A stretch of 64,000 nucleotides of DNA from Ulvibacter antarcticus (GTDB taxonomy: Bacteria > Bacteroidota > Bacteroidia > Flavobacteriales > Flavobacteriaceae). Within the stretch, counting starts at the first letter, position 1. Each line of letters starts with the position of its first letter. The stretch lies in NCBI RefSeq assembly GCF_003688405.1, contig NZ_REFC01000011.1, forward strand, positions 744,001 to 808,000. Direction: 5' to 3'. The position numbers and the translations under genes are program-made. Below, in pieces: positions 25,864 to 34,676 of this stretch. The notes beneath the pieces were generated by a model, which did not search any database, was not told the origin of the DNA, and saw nothing but the letters and a program-made list of their open reading frames with translations.

Positions 25864-27234
25864 TTACCCTACAATATTATCAGGATTATAGCCTAAATAC
25901 ATAGTTTCTTTCTCTTTGAAAATAATTCCGAAGTCTTCCAATTCCTTTAGAATAGGTTCGTATACCTCCTTGTTTATTGGAAGCTGAACTCCGGGAGTCG
26001 TAATTTCTTCATTGAGTATTTTAAGTGCAGCAATGGCGACGGGTAAGCCAACTGTTTTCGCCATCGAAGTATAGGTTTGGTCTTCACCTACCAATACCAT
26101 ATTGCTGTCGATTTGATGTTTTTTTCCATTAAGCTCGTATCCAAACTTATGGTACATAACGATCATGTCCTTGTCTTTTTTATCGAGCGTCCACTTATCT
26201 TCTAATATCTTCTGAAGTGCCATTGCTGGTGTAGCATCTTTTATTCCGATAAACTTGTCTGGATTAAAGATGTCCAGCTCCTCCAGTTTTTCCCACATAA
26301 GGTCGTCTTGCTCAATCTTCAAGTTATGCCGAAGCTTAAGTTCCACCGTATCTGTTGGTGAATAGGGTAGAAATGCGTTTACAAATGCACGGTAGGATAA
26401 ATTTTCAGAATCTGGCATTATATAGCTATCATCTGTCATCCCTAATTGCACGAACATATTCCAAGCTTTACTAAACCCAACTCTTCGTATGGTACCTCTA
26501 TAAAGCGTTAAAATATCTTTGAGTCCGTATACCGACTGGTATTTTAGTGAATTTCGATTGGCATAGACTTCAAATTTTCCATGACCTTCAATATCAATAA
26601 ATTCTGTACGTCTAAACAATCTATGGTAAGGAATGTACTTGAATTTCGCTTCCTGTATAAACTCTGCCGCTCCACCTTGTCCTGCAAGTACCACATTTCT
26701 AGGGTTCCATGTGAATTTGTAATTCCATAAATTATTATCACTTTCCGGAGCGATTAAACCACCGGTAAATGATTCAAATAAAAGCATTTTTCCGCCTTGC
26801 GCACGAATCCTGTCTATCACTTGCATGGCGCTCATATGGTCTATTCCGGGATCGAGTCCGATCTCATTCATAAAAACCAGTCCTTTTGCTTTTGCTTTTG
26901 GATGGAGCATCTGCATTTGGTCACTTATATAAGACGCAGTCACCAAATGTTTCCCGAATTCAATACAATCTCTGGCTACTTCTATGTGGAAACGCGCGGG
27001 TAGCATCGATATTACTATGTCACTATTTTCAACAGCTTCACGGCGTTGGGGGTCATTGAAAACATCAAGTAGAATGCCTCTTGCATTTGGGTGGTCTGAA
27101 GTGAACTTTTGTGCATTTTGTATAGAGATATCGCCAATAGTGATAAATAACTCTTCAGCTTCAGATTTGTCTAATAAGTACTTTATTAAACTAGTAGCCG
27201 AGCGTCCTGCTCCAATGATTAAAATGTTTCTCAT
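25864..27234 (-). CDS. Saccharopine dehydrogenase family protein
   Basis: This 456-residue protein has an N-terminal Rossmann motif (MRNILIIGAGRSATSLIKYL). DIVISMLPARFHIEVARDCI and EIGLDPGIDHMSAMQVIDRI follow near residue 130, all characteristic of saccharopine dehydrogenase (Lys9-type). The family interconverts saccharopine with aminoadipate semialdehyde and glutamate, but related proteins use other substrates such as carboxynorspermidine. Lysine degradation would fit with the glutaryl-CoA dehydrogenase gene at 52-53 kb, though the loci are unlinked. The ATG at 27234 starts directly at the Rossmann strand; the 51 extra upstream residues of the open frame have no family match. Confidence 0.88.
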   Translation of the reverse strand: MRNILIIGAGRSATSLIKYLLDKSEAEELFITIGDISIQNAQKFTSDHPNARGILLDVFNDPQRREAVENSDIVISMLPARFHIEVARDCIEFGKHLVTASYISDQMQMLHPKAKAKGLVFMNEIGLDPGIDHMSAMQVIDRIRAQGGKMLLFESFTGGLIAPESDNNLWNYKFTWNPRNVVLAGQGGAAEFIQEAKFKYIPYHRLFRRTEFIDIEGHGKFEVYANRNSLKYQSVYGLKDILTLYRGTIRRVGFSKAWNMFVQLGMTDDSYIMPDSENLSYRAFVNAFLPYSPTDTVELKLRHNLKIEQDDLMWEKLEELDIFNPDKFIGIKDATPAMALQKILEDKWTLDKKDKDMIVMYHKFGYELNGKKHQIDSNMVLVGEDQTYTSMAKTVGLPVAIAALKILNEEITTPGVQLPINKEVYEPILKELEDFGIIFKEKETMYLGYNPDNIVG

Positions 27235-27303
27235 CCGTAGGTTTTTGGTTAACTTTGTAGCCTTAATCTTAATGCACGAAAGTACTAAAATGTATCGTAC
27301 ACT

Positions 27304-27702
27304 ATGAATAAATTTGATAAAAAAATCGTGGTTGTTGCCTGTATTTTGGCTGCCATAACTATAGGGTTGGGAGCTTTTGGAGCCCATGGATTAAAAGAAA
27401 TGTTGTCTCAAGAGTCTCTATCTACCTTCGAAACAGGGGTTCGTTATCAGATGTATCATAGTCTGGCCATCTTAATATTAGGCTTATCTACTCAAATACC
27501 TTCAAAAGTGAAGAAAATAGTGTTTTGGTTTTTTCTCTTCGGAATTATTTTCTTCTCCGGTTCAATTTATTTGCTTTCTATAAAACAACTGCTATCATTT
27601 AACGTTAGTTTTCTAGGGCCTATTACACCAATTGGCGGTCTACTTTTCATTCTAGGTTGGCTGCGATTGGGATATGGATTATTAACAATTAAAAGGGGAT
27701 AA
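27304..27702 (+). CDS. DUF423 family membrane protein
   Basis: This 132-residue protein has four hydrophobic helices and the family pattern GLGAFGAHGLKEML near residue 22. YQMYHSLAIL lies near 50 and ITPIGGLLFILGWL near the C-terminus. DUF423 (YgdD-like) proteins are small inner-membrane proteins of unknown function. The gene is divergent from the saccharopine dehydrogenase gene and lies 70 bases upstream of pckA, which has its own promoter. Confidence 0.93.
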   Translation: MNKFDKKIVVVACILAAITIGLGAFGAHGLKEMLSQESLSTFETGVRYQMYHSLAILILGLSTQIPSKVKKIVFWFFLFGIIFFSGSIYLLSIKQLLSFNVSFLGPITPIGGLLFILGWLRLGYGLLTIKRG

Positions 27703-27740
27703 TTATATTTTTTTAAAGAGATTTTCTCTATCAGATTTAT

Positions 27741-27748
27741 TATTTTTG
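27741..27748 (+). promoter_or_regulatory. -7 box TATTTTTG for pckA
   Basis: This is an exact TAnnTTTG match, 24 bases before the pckA ATG at 27773. Confidence 0.5.
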
Positions 27749-27772
27749 TACCCACAACAATTAAAACTAAGT

Positions 27773-29374
27773 ATGGTCACTAAAAACCAAACTACGAAAA
27801 CGATTTCGCTTAACAAATACGGAATCAAGAATGCCTCAGTAAAGTATCAACTATCCTCAGAGGAACTTCACAATGAAACATTAAGAAAGGATCAAGGCGA
27901 AGAAGCCGACAATGGGACTCTTGCAGTAAATACAGGAGAATTCACCGGTAGATCACCAAAGGATCGTTTCATTGTAAAAGACGATATCACCAGAGATAAA
28001 GTATGGTGGGGGAATATCAACATTCCTTTTCCTGTCGATATGTTCGATAGATTGTACGATAAGGTAACAAATTATCTTTCTGAAAAGGATGTTTATGTAA
28101 GAGATAGCTACGCATGTGCGGATGAGGCTTATAAGTTAAATATTCGGGTAATAACCGAGTATCCATGGTCGAATATGTTCGCATACAATATGTTTTTACG
28201 ACCAACAGAGGCTGAGTTAGAGAATTTCGACCCTGAATGGCTCATTGTAAATGCACCTGGATTTATGGCCGACCCTGAAGTAGACGGAACTCGCCAACAC
28301 AACTTCGCTATTCTTAACTTTACAAAAAAAATTGCCTTGATTGGTGGTACTGGTTATACCGGTGAGATCAAAAAAGGAATCTTTTCGGCTTTGAACTTTA
28401 TTTTACCGGTCGATAAAAATACAATGCCTATGCACTGTTCTGCCAACGTTGGTAAGAATGGTGAAACAGCAATTTTCTTTGGTCTTTCAGGAACTGGTAA
28501 AACCACTTTGTCTGCAGATCCAAAAAGAAAACTGATAGGTGATGATGAACATGGATGGACTGCCGAAAATACTATCTTTAATTTTGAAGGAGGATGTTAC
28601 GCGAAAGTGATTAATCTTTCCGAAGAGAATGAACCTGATATTTTTAACGCAATTAAGCCGGGTGCGATTCTTGAAAATGTAGTAATGGATGAGAATGGAG
28701 TCGTAGACTATGCAGATACTTCCATTACTCAGAACACTCGTGTAAGTTATCCTATTTATCATATTGATAATATTCAAGAACCTTCAATTGGTAAGAATCC
28801 AAAAAATATTTTCTTTTTAACAGCAGATGCATTTGGAGTATTGCCTCCAATATCAAAACTTACTCCAGGTCAGGCTGCGTATCACTTTATTAGTGGTTAT
28901 ACAGCGAAAGTAGCGGGTACGGAAGAAGGAATTAACGAACCAACACCTAGCTTTTCAGCTTGTTTTGGTGCTCCCTTTATGCCGCTGCATCCTACAAAGT
29001 ACGCTGAGATGTTAAGTAAGAAGATGAAAGATGCTGGTGTAAATGTATGGTTGGTCAATACCGGATGGACAGGTGGACCTTACGGAATTGGAAGCAGAAT
29101 GAAATTAAAATTCACACGTGCCATGATTACTGCCGCTTTAGAAGGAGAGCTTGGTGATGTGGAATATGTAAAGCATCCTATTTTTGGATTGGAAGTGCCT
29201 CAAAGTTGCCCAGATGTGCCTATGGAGGTTTTGAATCCGAAAGGAACTTGGAAAAACCAGAAGGCTTACGATATTCAAGCAAATGAATTGGCCGTATCTT
29301 TTAAAGAAAACTTCGCCAAATTTAAGGAGTATGCCAATGACGAAATAATGGCAGGAGCGCCTATTTCGAAATAA
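27773..29374 (+). CDS. pckA: Phosphoenolpyruvate carboxykinase (ATP)
   Basis: This 533-residue protein has the ATP-PEPCK signatures. The P-loop is GLSGTGKTTLSADPKR near residue 236, the metal-binding segment IGDDEHGW follows it, and TGEFTGRSPKDRFIVKD is near residue 50. It converts oxaloacetate and ATP to PEP, CO2 and ADP, the entry to gluconeogenesis. The length matches the family. The ATG at 27773 (MVTKNQTTKT) is used rather than an upstream TTG. A strong intrinsic terminator follows and the gene is monocistronic. Confidence 0.98.
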   Translation: MVTKNQTTKTISLNKYGIKNASVKYQLSSEELHNETLRKDQGEEADNGTLAVNTGEFTGRSPKDRFIVKDDITRDKVWWGNINIPFPVDMFDRLYDKVTNYLSEKDVYVRDSYACADEAYKLNIRVITEYPWSNMFAYNMFLRPTEAELENFDPEWLIVNAPGFMADPEVDGTRQHNFAILNFTKKIALIGGTGYTGEIKKGIFSALNFILPVDKNTMPMHCSANVGKNGETAIFFGLSGTGKTTLSADPKRKLIGDDEHGWTAENTIFNFEGGCYAKVINLSEENEPDIFNAIKPGAILENVVMDENGVVDYADTSITQNTRVSYPIYHIDNIQEPSIGKNPKNIFFLTADAFGVLPPISKLTPGQAAYHFISGYTAKVAGTEEGINEPTPSFSACFGAPFMPLHPTKYAEMLSKKMKDAGVNVWLVNTGWTGGPYGIGSRMKLKFTRAMITAALEGELGDVEYVKHPIFGLEVPQSCPDVPMEVLNPKGTWKNQKAYDIQANELAVSFKENFAKFKEYANDEIMAGAPISK

Positions 29375-29395
29375 GTATCAGTTTAACTGTATAAA

Positions 29396-29424
29396 AAAAG
29401 CTTGCCAGAGATGGCAAGCTTTTT
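29396..29424 (+). terminator. Intrinsic terminator after pckA
   Basis: The perfect 12-bp stem AAAAGCTTGCCA / TGGCAAGCTTTT (29396-29407 and 29412-29423) has a GAGA tetraloop. A-rich and T-rich flanks mean it could act in both directions, serving the convergent hemD as well. Confidence 0.92.
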
Positions 29425-29476
29425 AATTTAGACTTTTCAAGTTTTAGCTCAAATAACCCTATCTCGAGTTAGATTA

Positions 29477-30226
29477 CTATTTCTTATTATTAGCTTCTTT
29501 GATGTATTTTTCAAGTGCCATCGTCATCGAAGGTGTTTCTGGTGTCGGGGCCTGAATGTCGACTCTAAGTCCTTTTTCTACGGAAGCTTTTACGGTTGTA
29601 TTACCAAAGACAGCAATTCGCGTTTCCTTTTGTTCGAAATCGGGAAAATTCTCGAATAAGGATTCAATTCCACTAGGGCTGAAGAAGACAAGGATGTCGT
29701 AATAAACATCTCTAAGATTGCTTAGGTCGCTTACCACAGTTTTGTAAAAAACAGATGGTTTCCAATCTACTTTCAACTCATTTAGTATTGTCGGAATTTC
29801 AGGTTTTAATTTGTCTGATGAAGGTAATAAGAACTGTTCGTTCTTATATTTTTTGATGAGTGGTGCGAGTTCAGAAAAAGTACGTTTTCCAACATAAATT
29901 TTTCGTTTTCTATATACCACATACTTCTGAAGATAATAAGCAACAGCTTCACTAAGACAAAAATATTTCATCGAATCGGGAACTTTAAATCTAAGTTCTT
30001 CCGCAATTCTGAAAAAATGATCCACAGCATTTCTACTTGTTAGAATGATAGCCGTAAATTTGGTAAGGTCGATTTTTTGTGAGCGAACATCTTTTCCGGA
30101 AACTCCTTCCACATGAATAAAAGGAATGAAGTCTATTTTAACCTTCTGTCTTTCAATTAGATCGAAATACGGAGAATTCTCCACCTTTGGTTCAGGTTGC
30201 GAGACTAAAATAGTTTTCACTTTCAT
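29477..30226 (-). CDS. hemD: Uroporphyrinogen-III synthase
   Basis: This 249-residue protein shows the weak but recognisable HemD pattern. An N-terminal VSQPEP segment is followed by AIILTSRNAVDHFFRIAEEL near residue 58. DILVFFSPSGIESLFENFPD lies near 180, and the C-terminal IAVFGNTTVKA and TPETPSMTMALEKYI follow. It cyclises hydroxymethylbilane with inversion of ring D for heme and siroheme synthesis. It follows a DUF4271 gene by 29 bases; the two form a pair I recall from other Bacteroidetes. Confidence 0.88.
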   Translation of the reverse strand: MKVKTILVSQPEPKVENSPYFDLIERQKVKIDFIPFIHVEGVSGKDVRSQKIDLTKFTAIILTSRNAVDHFFRIAEELRFKVPDSMKYFCLSEAVAYYLQKYVVYRKRKIYVGKRTFSELAPLIKKYKNEQFLLPSSDKLKPEIPTILNELKVDWKPSVFYKTVVSDLSNLRDVYYDILVFFSPSGIESLFENFPDFEQKETRIAVFGNTTVKASVEKGLRVDIQAPTPETPSMTMALEKYIKEANNKK

Positions 30227-30255
30227 ATAATCAGGGTTTAATGGTCCTTACTACT

Positions 30256-30900
30256 TTATTGAAACGCCTTATATAAAATAATATAAGGTGAAATTTCAAG
30301 AGCGCAAAGATACAAAATAAAATAGAAGAAATTGCTTAAAATCAAATTTCCAAAAGTTTTATAACTGTTATACAAAGCGATACAATTAAGTAGTATGATT
30401 AAAACAACAAAAATGGTGATAAGATTTAAGGTTGGATCGACAGCATAAAAGAAAATAAGATTACCTATAAAAAGCAAAATCGACATTAAATTTCGATAAC
30501 TCAGTTTTTGGTACAAATAAGAATTTATGATGGTATCCAGATTAAAAATTGTGCCAACTATCTTCTCAAGTATTAACTTGATAAGCACAAAAAAAGTATA
30601 AGCAGAACAAATCTGTACAAAGAGCCAAGGATTTGATTCTAATATATTCGGACTTTTTATTTTAACGTAAAGAAATATAAATAGGGATACAGATATTACT
30701 TGTGCAATAAATAGCAGTAAATTAAAAGGATGCTTTATGTCATCGTTTTTACCGTGTACAAAAAAGTACTTGCTGTTTAAAGGTAGCATAATAAATTCGT
30801 GAAACCTTCTGGGATAGCTTGACTTAGCTACAGCATATAGTACCAAACAACTAACTAGCAATAGTGTAATCCAGTCTAATGATTCGATATAACGTTCCAA
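30256..30900 (-). CDS. DUF4271 family membrane protein
   Basis: This 214-residue protein has about six hydrophobic helices and the N-terminal signature DWITLLLVSCLVLYAVAKSS followed by YPRRFHEF, typical of DUF4271. No catalytic motif is visible. It precedes hemD on the same strand with a 29-base gap, so it is probably co-transcribed. A -7 box lies 24 bases upstream of the start. The function is unknown. Confidence 0.88.
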   Translation of the reverse strand: MERYIESLDWITLLLVSCLVLYAVAKSSYPRRFHEFIMLPLNSKYFFVHGKNDDIKHPFNLLLFIAQVISVSLFIFLYVKIKSPNILESNPWLFVQICSAYTFFVLIKLILEKIVGTIFNLDTIINSYLYQKLSYRNLMSILLFIGNLIFFYAVDPTLNLITIFVVLIILLNCIALYNSYKTFGNLILSNFFYFILYLCALEISPYIILYKAFQ

Positions 30901-30923
30901 GATATAGGAGCCTTTATTTTTTG

Positions 30924-30931
30924 CAAAGGTA
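30924..30931 (-). promoter_or_regulatory. -7 box TACCTTTG for the DUF4271-hemD operon
   Basis: This TAnnTTTG match on the minus strand lies 23 bases upstream of the DUF4271 start. Confidence 0.5.
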
Positions 30932-31000
30932 CTGCAAATTAAATCGTACTAAAAGAGCTTCAATTAGAAATTGACAGGCATATATTTTGCTAAAAAACGG

Positions 31001-31008
31001 TACATTTG
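31001..31008 (+). promoter_or_regulatory. -7 box TACATTTG for the mannosyltransferase-dihydroorotase operon
   Basis: This is an exact TAnnTTTG match, 15 bases before the ATG at 31024. A TTGACA-like hexamer lies at 30971, but the spacing of 27 is long for a -33 element. Confidence 0.5.
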
Positions 31009-31023
31009 CGTTAAAAAAGGAGC

Positions 31024-31755
31024 ATGTCCAAAGCCTTAGTGGTGATACCTACTTTTAATGAGATCGAAAATATAGAACGGCTGCTTCGCAATATATTTGC
31101 TCTTCAGAGGAATTTCGATATTCTAGTGGTGGATGACAACTCTCCTGATGGAACGGCAGATGCAGTTGAAAAGGTGAAGGAAGACTTTCCAAATAATGTG
31201 TTTTTGTTAAAAAGGAAAGGTAAATTGGGATTAGGTACTGCCTATATCGCCGGATTTAAATGGGCTTTGGAAAAAGAATATGATTATATATTTGAAATGG
31301 ATGCCGATTTTTCTCACAATCCGAACGATCTCATCCGTTTGTACAATGCGTGTGCCAGAGATGGATTCGACATGGCAATCGGCTCCAGATATGTGAATGG
31401 AGTGAATGTGGTAAACTGGCCAATGAGTCGAGTGTTAATGTCATGGGGAGCTTCAAAATATGTTCAATTTATTACAGGAATGAATATTTACGATACTACC
31501 GCCGGTTTTATTTGTTATAGAAGACAGGTGTTAGAGAAAATAAATCTTGATAAAATACAGTTTGTAGGATATGCGTTTCAGATTGAAATGAAATTTAAAA
31601 CCTACCTCAGTAAATTTAAAATAAAAGAGGTGCCGGTGATTTTCACCGATCGAACCAAAGGTGAATCTAAAATGAGTTCGGGGATTATTTCCGAAGCGAT
31701 TTTTGGAGTAATCACAATGAAAATAAAAAGTTTATTTAACAGTATCGACATTTAA
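31024..31755 (+). CDS. Polyprenol monophosphomannose synthase-like glycosyltransferase (GT2)
   Basis: This 243-residue GT-A enzyme has VIPTFNEIENIERLL at the N-terminus and VVDDNSPDGTADAVE near residue 36. The metal-binding motif EMDADFSHNPNDL is near residue 93, and GSRYVNGVNVVNWP follows. These match Dpm1-like synthases, which transfer mannose from GDP-mannose to a polyprenyl phosphate carrier. There is no C-terminal membrane domain, so it is the soluble short form. The gene overlaps the dihydroorotase start by one base. The coupling with pyrimidine synthesis is positional only. Confidence 0.92.
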   Translation: MSKALVVIPTFNEIENIERLLRNIFALQRNFDILVVDDNSPDGTADAVEKVKEDFPNNVFLLKRKGKLGLGTAYIAGFKWALEKEYDYIFEMDADFSHNPNDLIRLYNACARDGFDMAIGSRYVNGVNVVNWPMSRVLMSWGASKYVQFITGMNIYDTTAGFICYRRQVLEKINLDKIQFVGYAFQIEMKFKTYLSKFKIKEVPVIFTDRTKGESKMSSGIISEAIFGVITMKIKSLFNSIDI

Positions 31756-33098
31756 TGAATCCAATTTTAATTAAAAATGCTCAAATCGTAAATGAAGGCA
31801 AGATCCGAAGAGGAGATGTGCTTATTCAAGACGATCGTATTGCCGAAGTATCGGATAGTATTAGTGTTAAATCTGCCAATACCAAGGTAATAGATGCGGA
31901 TGGCTGTTATTTGGTGCCCGGGATGATCGATGATCAGGTGCATTTTAGAGAACCGGGACTTACCCACAAGGCAACGATTGCAACAGAGTCTAAGGCTGCA
32001 GTAGCAGGAGGAATCACTTCCTATATTGAAATGCCCAATACTTTTCCACAAGCGACTACTATCGATTTATTAGAGGATAAATTTAAAATAGCAAGTGAAA
32101 CTTCCTGGGCTAATTATTCGTTTATGTTTGGAGGAACCAACGATAATCTGGAGGAAATCCTAAAAGTTGATGAAAATAAAGTGGCTGGATTAAAGTTGTT
32201 TCTAGGTTCTTCAACAGGGAATATGCTTGTGGATGATCCGGATATCTTAGAAGAGATCTTTAGCAAAACAAAATTACTTATCTCGGCACATTGTGAAGAT
32301 GAGGCGACTATTCGCGAGAATATGGCGAAATACACTGCCAAATATGGTGAAGATATTCCCATTGAAATGCATCCATTAATCCGAAGTGAAGAAGCTTGTT
32401 ATATTTCCTCTTCAAAAGCCATCGAACTTGCAAAGAAAACAGGGGCGAGACTGCATGTGTTTCATGTATCTACCGAAAAGGAAACGCATTTATTCAGCAA
32501 TAAAAAGCCTCTTTCAGAAAAGAAAATTACTGCCGAAGTATGTGTACATCATTTATGGTTTACCGATGAGGACTACAAAACAAAAGGGACCAGTATTAAG
32601 TGGAATCCTGCTGTGAAAACCCAAAAGGACAAGGATGGGCTTTGGAAGGCACTGAACGATGACAGGATAGATGTGATCGCAACAGATCATGCCCCGCACA
32701 CTATGGATGAAAAGAACAATGTCTATACAAAGGCTCCTTCAGGAGGACCTCTTGTACAACATGCCCTTGATGCTTTGTTCGAAATGCATCACAAGGGTTA
32801 TATTTCCGTGGAAAAACTAGTGGAGAAAACTGCTCATAACCCTGCGATTTTGTTTCAGATAAAAGACAGAGGCTATATTAAAAAAGGGTACAAAGCAGAT
32901 CTTGTTTTGGTGAATCCACAATCACCTTGGACCGTGAATAAGGAAAACATTGCATACAAATGTGGTTGGTCTCCCTTTGAAGGCACTACGTTTAAGTCGA
33001 GAGTGACGCATACGTTCGTCAACGGAATTCTCGTATATGAAAATGGTAAATATCCAAATGCAAGTCAGCCGGAGCGACTAACTTTTAACCGCTCATGA
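31755..33098 (+). CDS. pyrC: Dihydroorotase (class I) with altered metal motif
   Basis: This 447-residue amidohydrolase has DDQVHFREPGLTHKATI near residue 58, KLFLGSSTGNM with the expected bridging Lys near 153, and ATDHAPHTMDEK near 310. Dihydroorotase interconverts carbamoyl-aspartate and dihydroorotate in pyrimidine synthesis. The first metal site, normally HxH, reads QVH here, so one His ligand is replaced by Gln; I recall the same wording in other Bacteroidetes homologues. It overlaps the mannosyltransferase by 1 base and the DUF4296 gene by 4 bases (ATGA), so the three are translationally coupled. Confidence 0.9.
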   Translation: MNPILIKNAQIVNEGKIRRGDVLIQDDRIAEVSDSISVKSANTKVIDADGCYLVPGMIDDQVHFREPGLTHKATIATESKAAVAGGITSYIEMPNTFPQATTIDLLEDKFKIASETSWANYSFMFGGTNDNLEEILKVDENKVAGLKLFLGSSTGNMLVDDPDILEEIFSKTKLLISAHCEDEATIRENMAKYTAKYGEDIPIEMHPLIRSEEACYISSSKAIELAKKTGARLHVFHVSTEKETHLFSNKKPLSEKKITAEVCVHHLWFTDEDYKTKGTSIKWNPAVKTQKDKDGLWKALNDDRIDVIATDHAPHTMDEKNNVYTKAPSGGPLVQHALDALFEMHHKGYISVEKLVEKTAHNPAILFQIKDRGYIKKGYKADLVLVNPQSPWTVNKENIAYKCGWSPFEGTTFKSRVTHTFVNGILVYENGKYPNASQPERLTFNRS

Positions 33099-33571
33099 AA
33101 TATTTCCTTACTTTAGTTGTAATCTTGTTTTTTATAGGTTGTCAGGACGTAAAACGTCCGGAAAGACCTGAAAATTTAATACCTGAGAACGAAATGGTCG
33201 ATATCCTTACTGAGGTATATCTAATCAATGCAGCGCGTAGTACAGACAATCGAGTGCTGTTAAAAAGTAAGATCATGCCAGATTCTTTTATCTATAAGAA
33301 ATTTCGCATTGATAGTCTGCAATTCGCTGAAAGTAATGCATTTTATACTTCAGAATTGAATACTTATAATGGCTTGTTTATGAAAGTTCAGGAGCGTGTA
33401 GAGCTGTTGAAAATAAGAGTTGATAGCATTGCCGAAATTATTAAGAAGCGAGAAGAAGAGGAGAGACGTATAAAGGATAGTATTGACGGTGTAGAAACAG
33501 ATACTACACAAATAAAGCAGAAAGATACTATTCAAGTACTTTCCGGATTGGGAGAACCAATTCAGAATTAA
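33095..33571 (+). CDS. DUF4296 lipoprotein
   Basis: This 158-residue protein has a lipobox (LFFIGC, Cys16). The DUF4296 core is ENLIPENEMVDILTEVYLIN with YKKFRIDSLQFAESNAFYTS downstream. The C-terminus is a charged, Lys/Glu-rich coiled-coil-like stretch (residues about 110-145). The function is unknown. It starts within the dihydroorotase stop (ATGA) and overlaps the convergent epimerase gene by 4 bases. Confidence 0.87.
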   Translation: MKYFLTLVVILFFIGCQDVKRPERPENLIPENEMVDILTEVYLINAARSTDNRVLLKSKIMPDSFIYKKFRIDSLQFAESNAFYTSELNTYNGLFMKVQERVELLKIRVDSIAEIIKKREEEERRIKDSIDGVETDTTQIKQKDTIQVLSGLGEPIQN

Positions 33572-34587
33572 TTTCCTTTTTTTAAGAAATTTTTTGAGAC
33601 CCTTTCTAAGGTCTTAGGATAGGGTGTAAACTGAAAATCGAGTTCTTTTTCGATTTTGCATGCGTCGTAAAATGATATTTTGTACAAGGAATTGACAGTA
33701 GATTTAAGTAATTTTCGCTTGCTTCGGAAGAGAATATGCGACAGCCAATCTAATTTACTAAAAACTGTTAGCACCCATTTTGCAGCTTTTTTTCGTGGTG
33801 GTTTTTTATTTAGTTGAAGCGCAATTTCAGTCAGTAATTCTTTGTAATAAATACTTTTACTTACCAGTACAAAGCGTTCATTTTTAACGGGACTTTTCAT
33901 TAAGGCAATCATAACTTTAACCACATCCTGCACATCGACAATTCCAATCCCGCCAATCGTGTAAAACGGAATTCCTTTGGCAACCGATTTAAAAATAATC
34001 CCGCTACCCGAATTCCAGTAGCCTGACCCTAGAATAATTCCGGGGTTTACAATTACCACATTTAAACCCTCTTGAGTACCTCGCCAAACTTCCATTTCGG
34101 CACCATATTTTGTGATAGAATACACACTATTCTTTTCTTCGGAATTCCATTCGGTAGCTTCAGAAATTGTGTCACCGTTAAGACCTGCTCCCATAGTTGC
34201 AATGGAACTTACATGACACAGTTTTTCAACCTTATTTGAAATACATAGATTCACCACATTGGCGGTACCTTCAATATTTGCTTTTTTAAGCTTGTAAAAA
34301 TGTTTTACATCAAAACTAATATAAGCTGCTGCATGATAAACATGAGTGATATTTTTAAAGGCTTCGGAAAGAGACGGAACTTCGGTGATGTCTGCTTCAA
34401 ACCAATCGATCTTTTTAAAAAGAGTTTCGGTAGCTTCTGAAGCTCCAGTATAATAATTAAAAACTTCTTTCACAGCTTCCAAATCACTGGATTTACGATG
34501 GATCGCCCTAACAGTTTCGTTGTTCTTCAGAAGAGAATACAACAAATGAGAACCTACCAAACCTGTTCCACCAGTGACTAAAATCAT
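33568..34587 (-). CDS. NAD-dependent epimerase/dehydratase family protein
   Basis: This 339-residue extended short-chain dehydrogenase has the N-terminal TGGTGLVGSHLLYSL nucleotide-binding loop and a Ser-x-Tyr-x3-Lys catalytic segment (YSITKYGAEME near residue 145). SSIATMG lies before it, and VVIVNPGIILGSGYWNSG follows. The sequence is closer to 3-beta-HSD/dihydroflavonol reductase-like members than to UDP-sugar epimerases, so the substrate is open. The chosen start at 34587 (MILVTGGTG) places the Rossmann motif at the N-terminus; an in-frame ATG at 34605 would add 6 residues. Confidence 0.85.
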   Translation of the reverse strand: MILVTGGTGLVGSHLLYSLLKNNETVRAIHRKSSDLEAVKEVFNYYTGASEATETLFKKIDWFEADITEVPSLSEAFKNITHVYHAAAYISFDVKHFYKLKKANIEGTANVVNLCISNKVEKLCHVSSIATMGAGLNGDTISEATEWNSEEKNSVYSITKYGAEMEVWRGTQEGLNVVIVNPGIILGSGYWNSGSGIIFKSVAKGIPFYTIGGIGIVDVQDVVKVMIALMKSPVKNERFVLVSKSIYYKELLTEIALQLNKKPPRKKAAKWVLTVFSKLDWLSHILFRSKRKLLKSTVNSLYKISFYDACKIEKELDFQFTPYPKTLERVSKNFLKKGN

Positions 34588-34653
34588 ATCACGAAAATAG
34601 GTCATTTCAGAATGTTAAACTAGAATCCCCTTTTATCTTTTATAATATCAAAC

Positions 34654-34661
34654 TATCTTTG
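34654..34661 (+). promoter_or_regulatory. -7 box TATCTTTG for tyrS
   Basis: This is an exact TAnnTTTG match, 15 bases before the tyrS ATG. It forms the left arm of a 19-bp inverted repeat (TATCTTT, 5-base centre, AAAGATA; 34654-34672). Confidence 0.55.
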
Positions 34662-34676
34662 CGCAAAAGATAAAAA

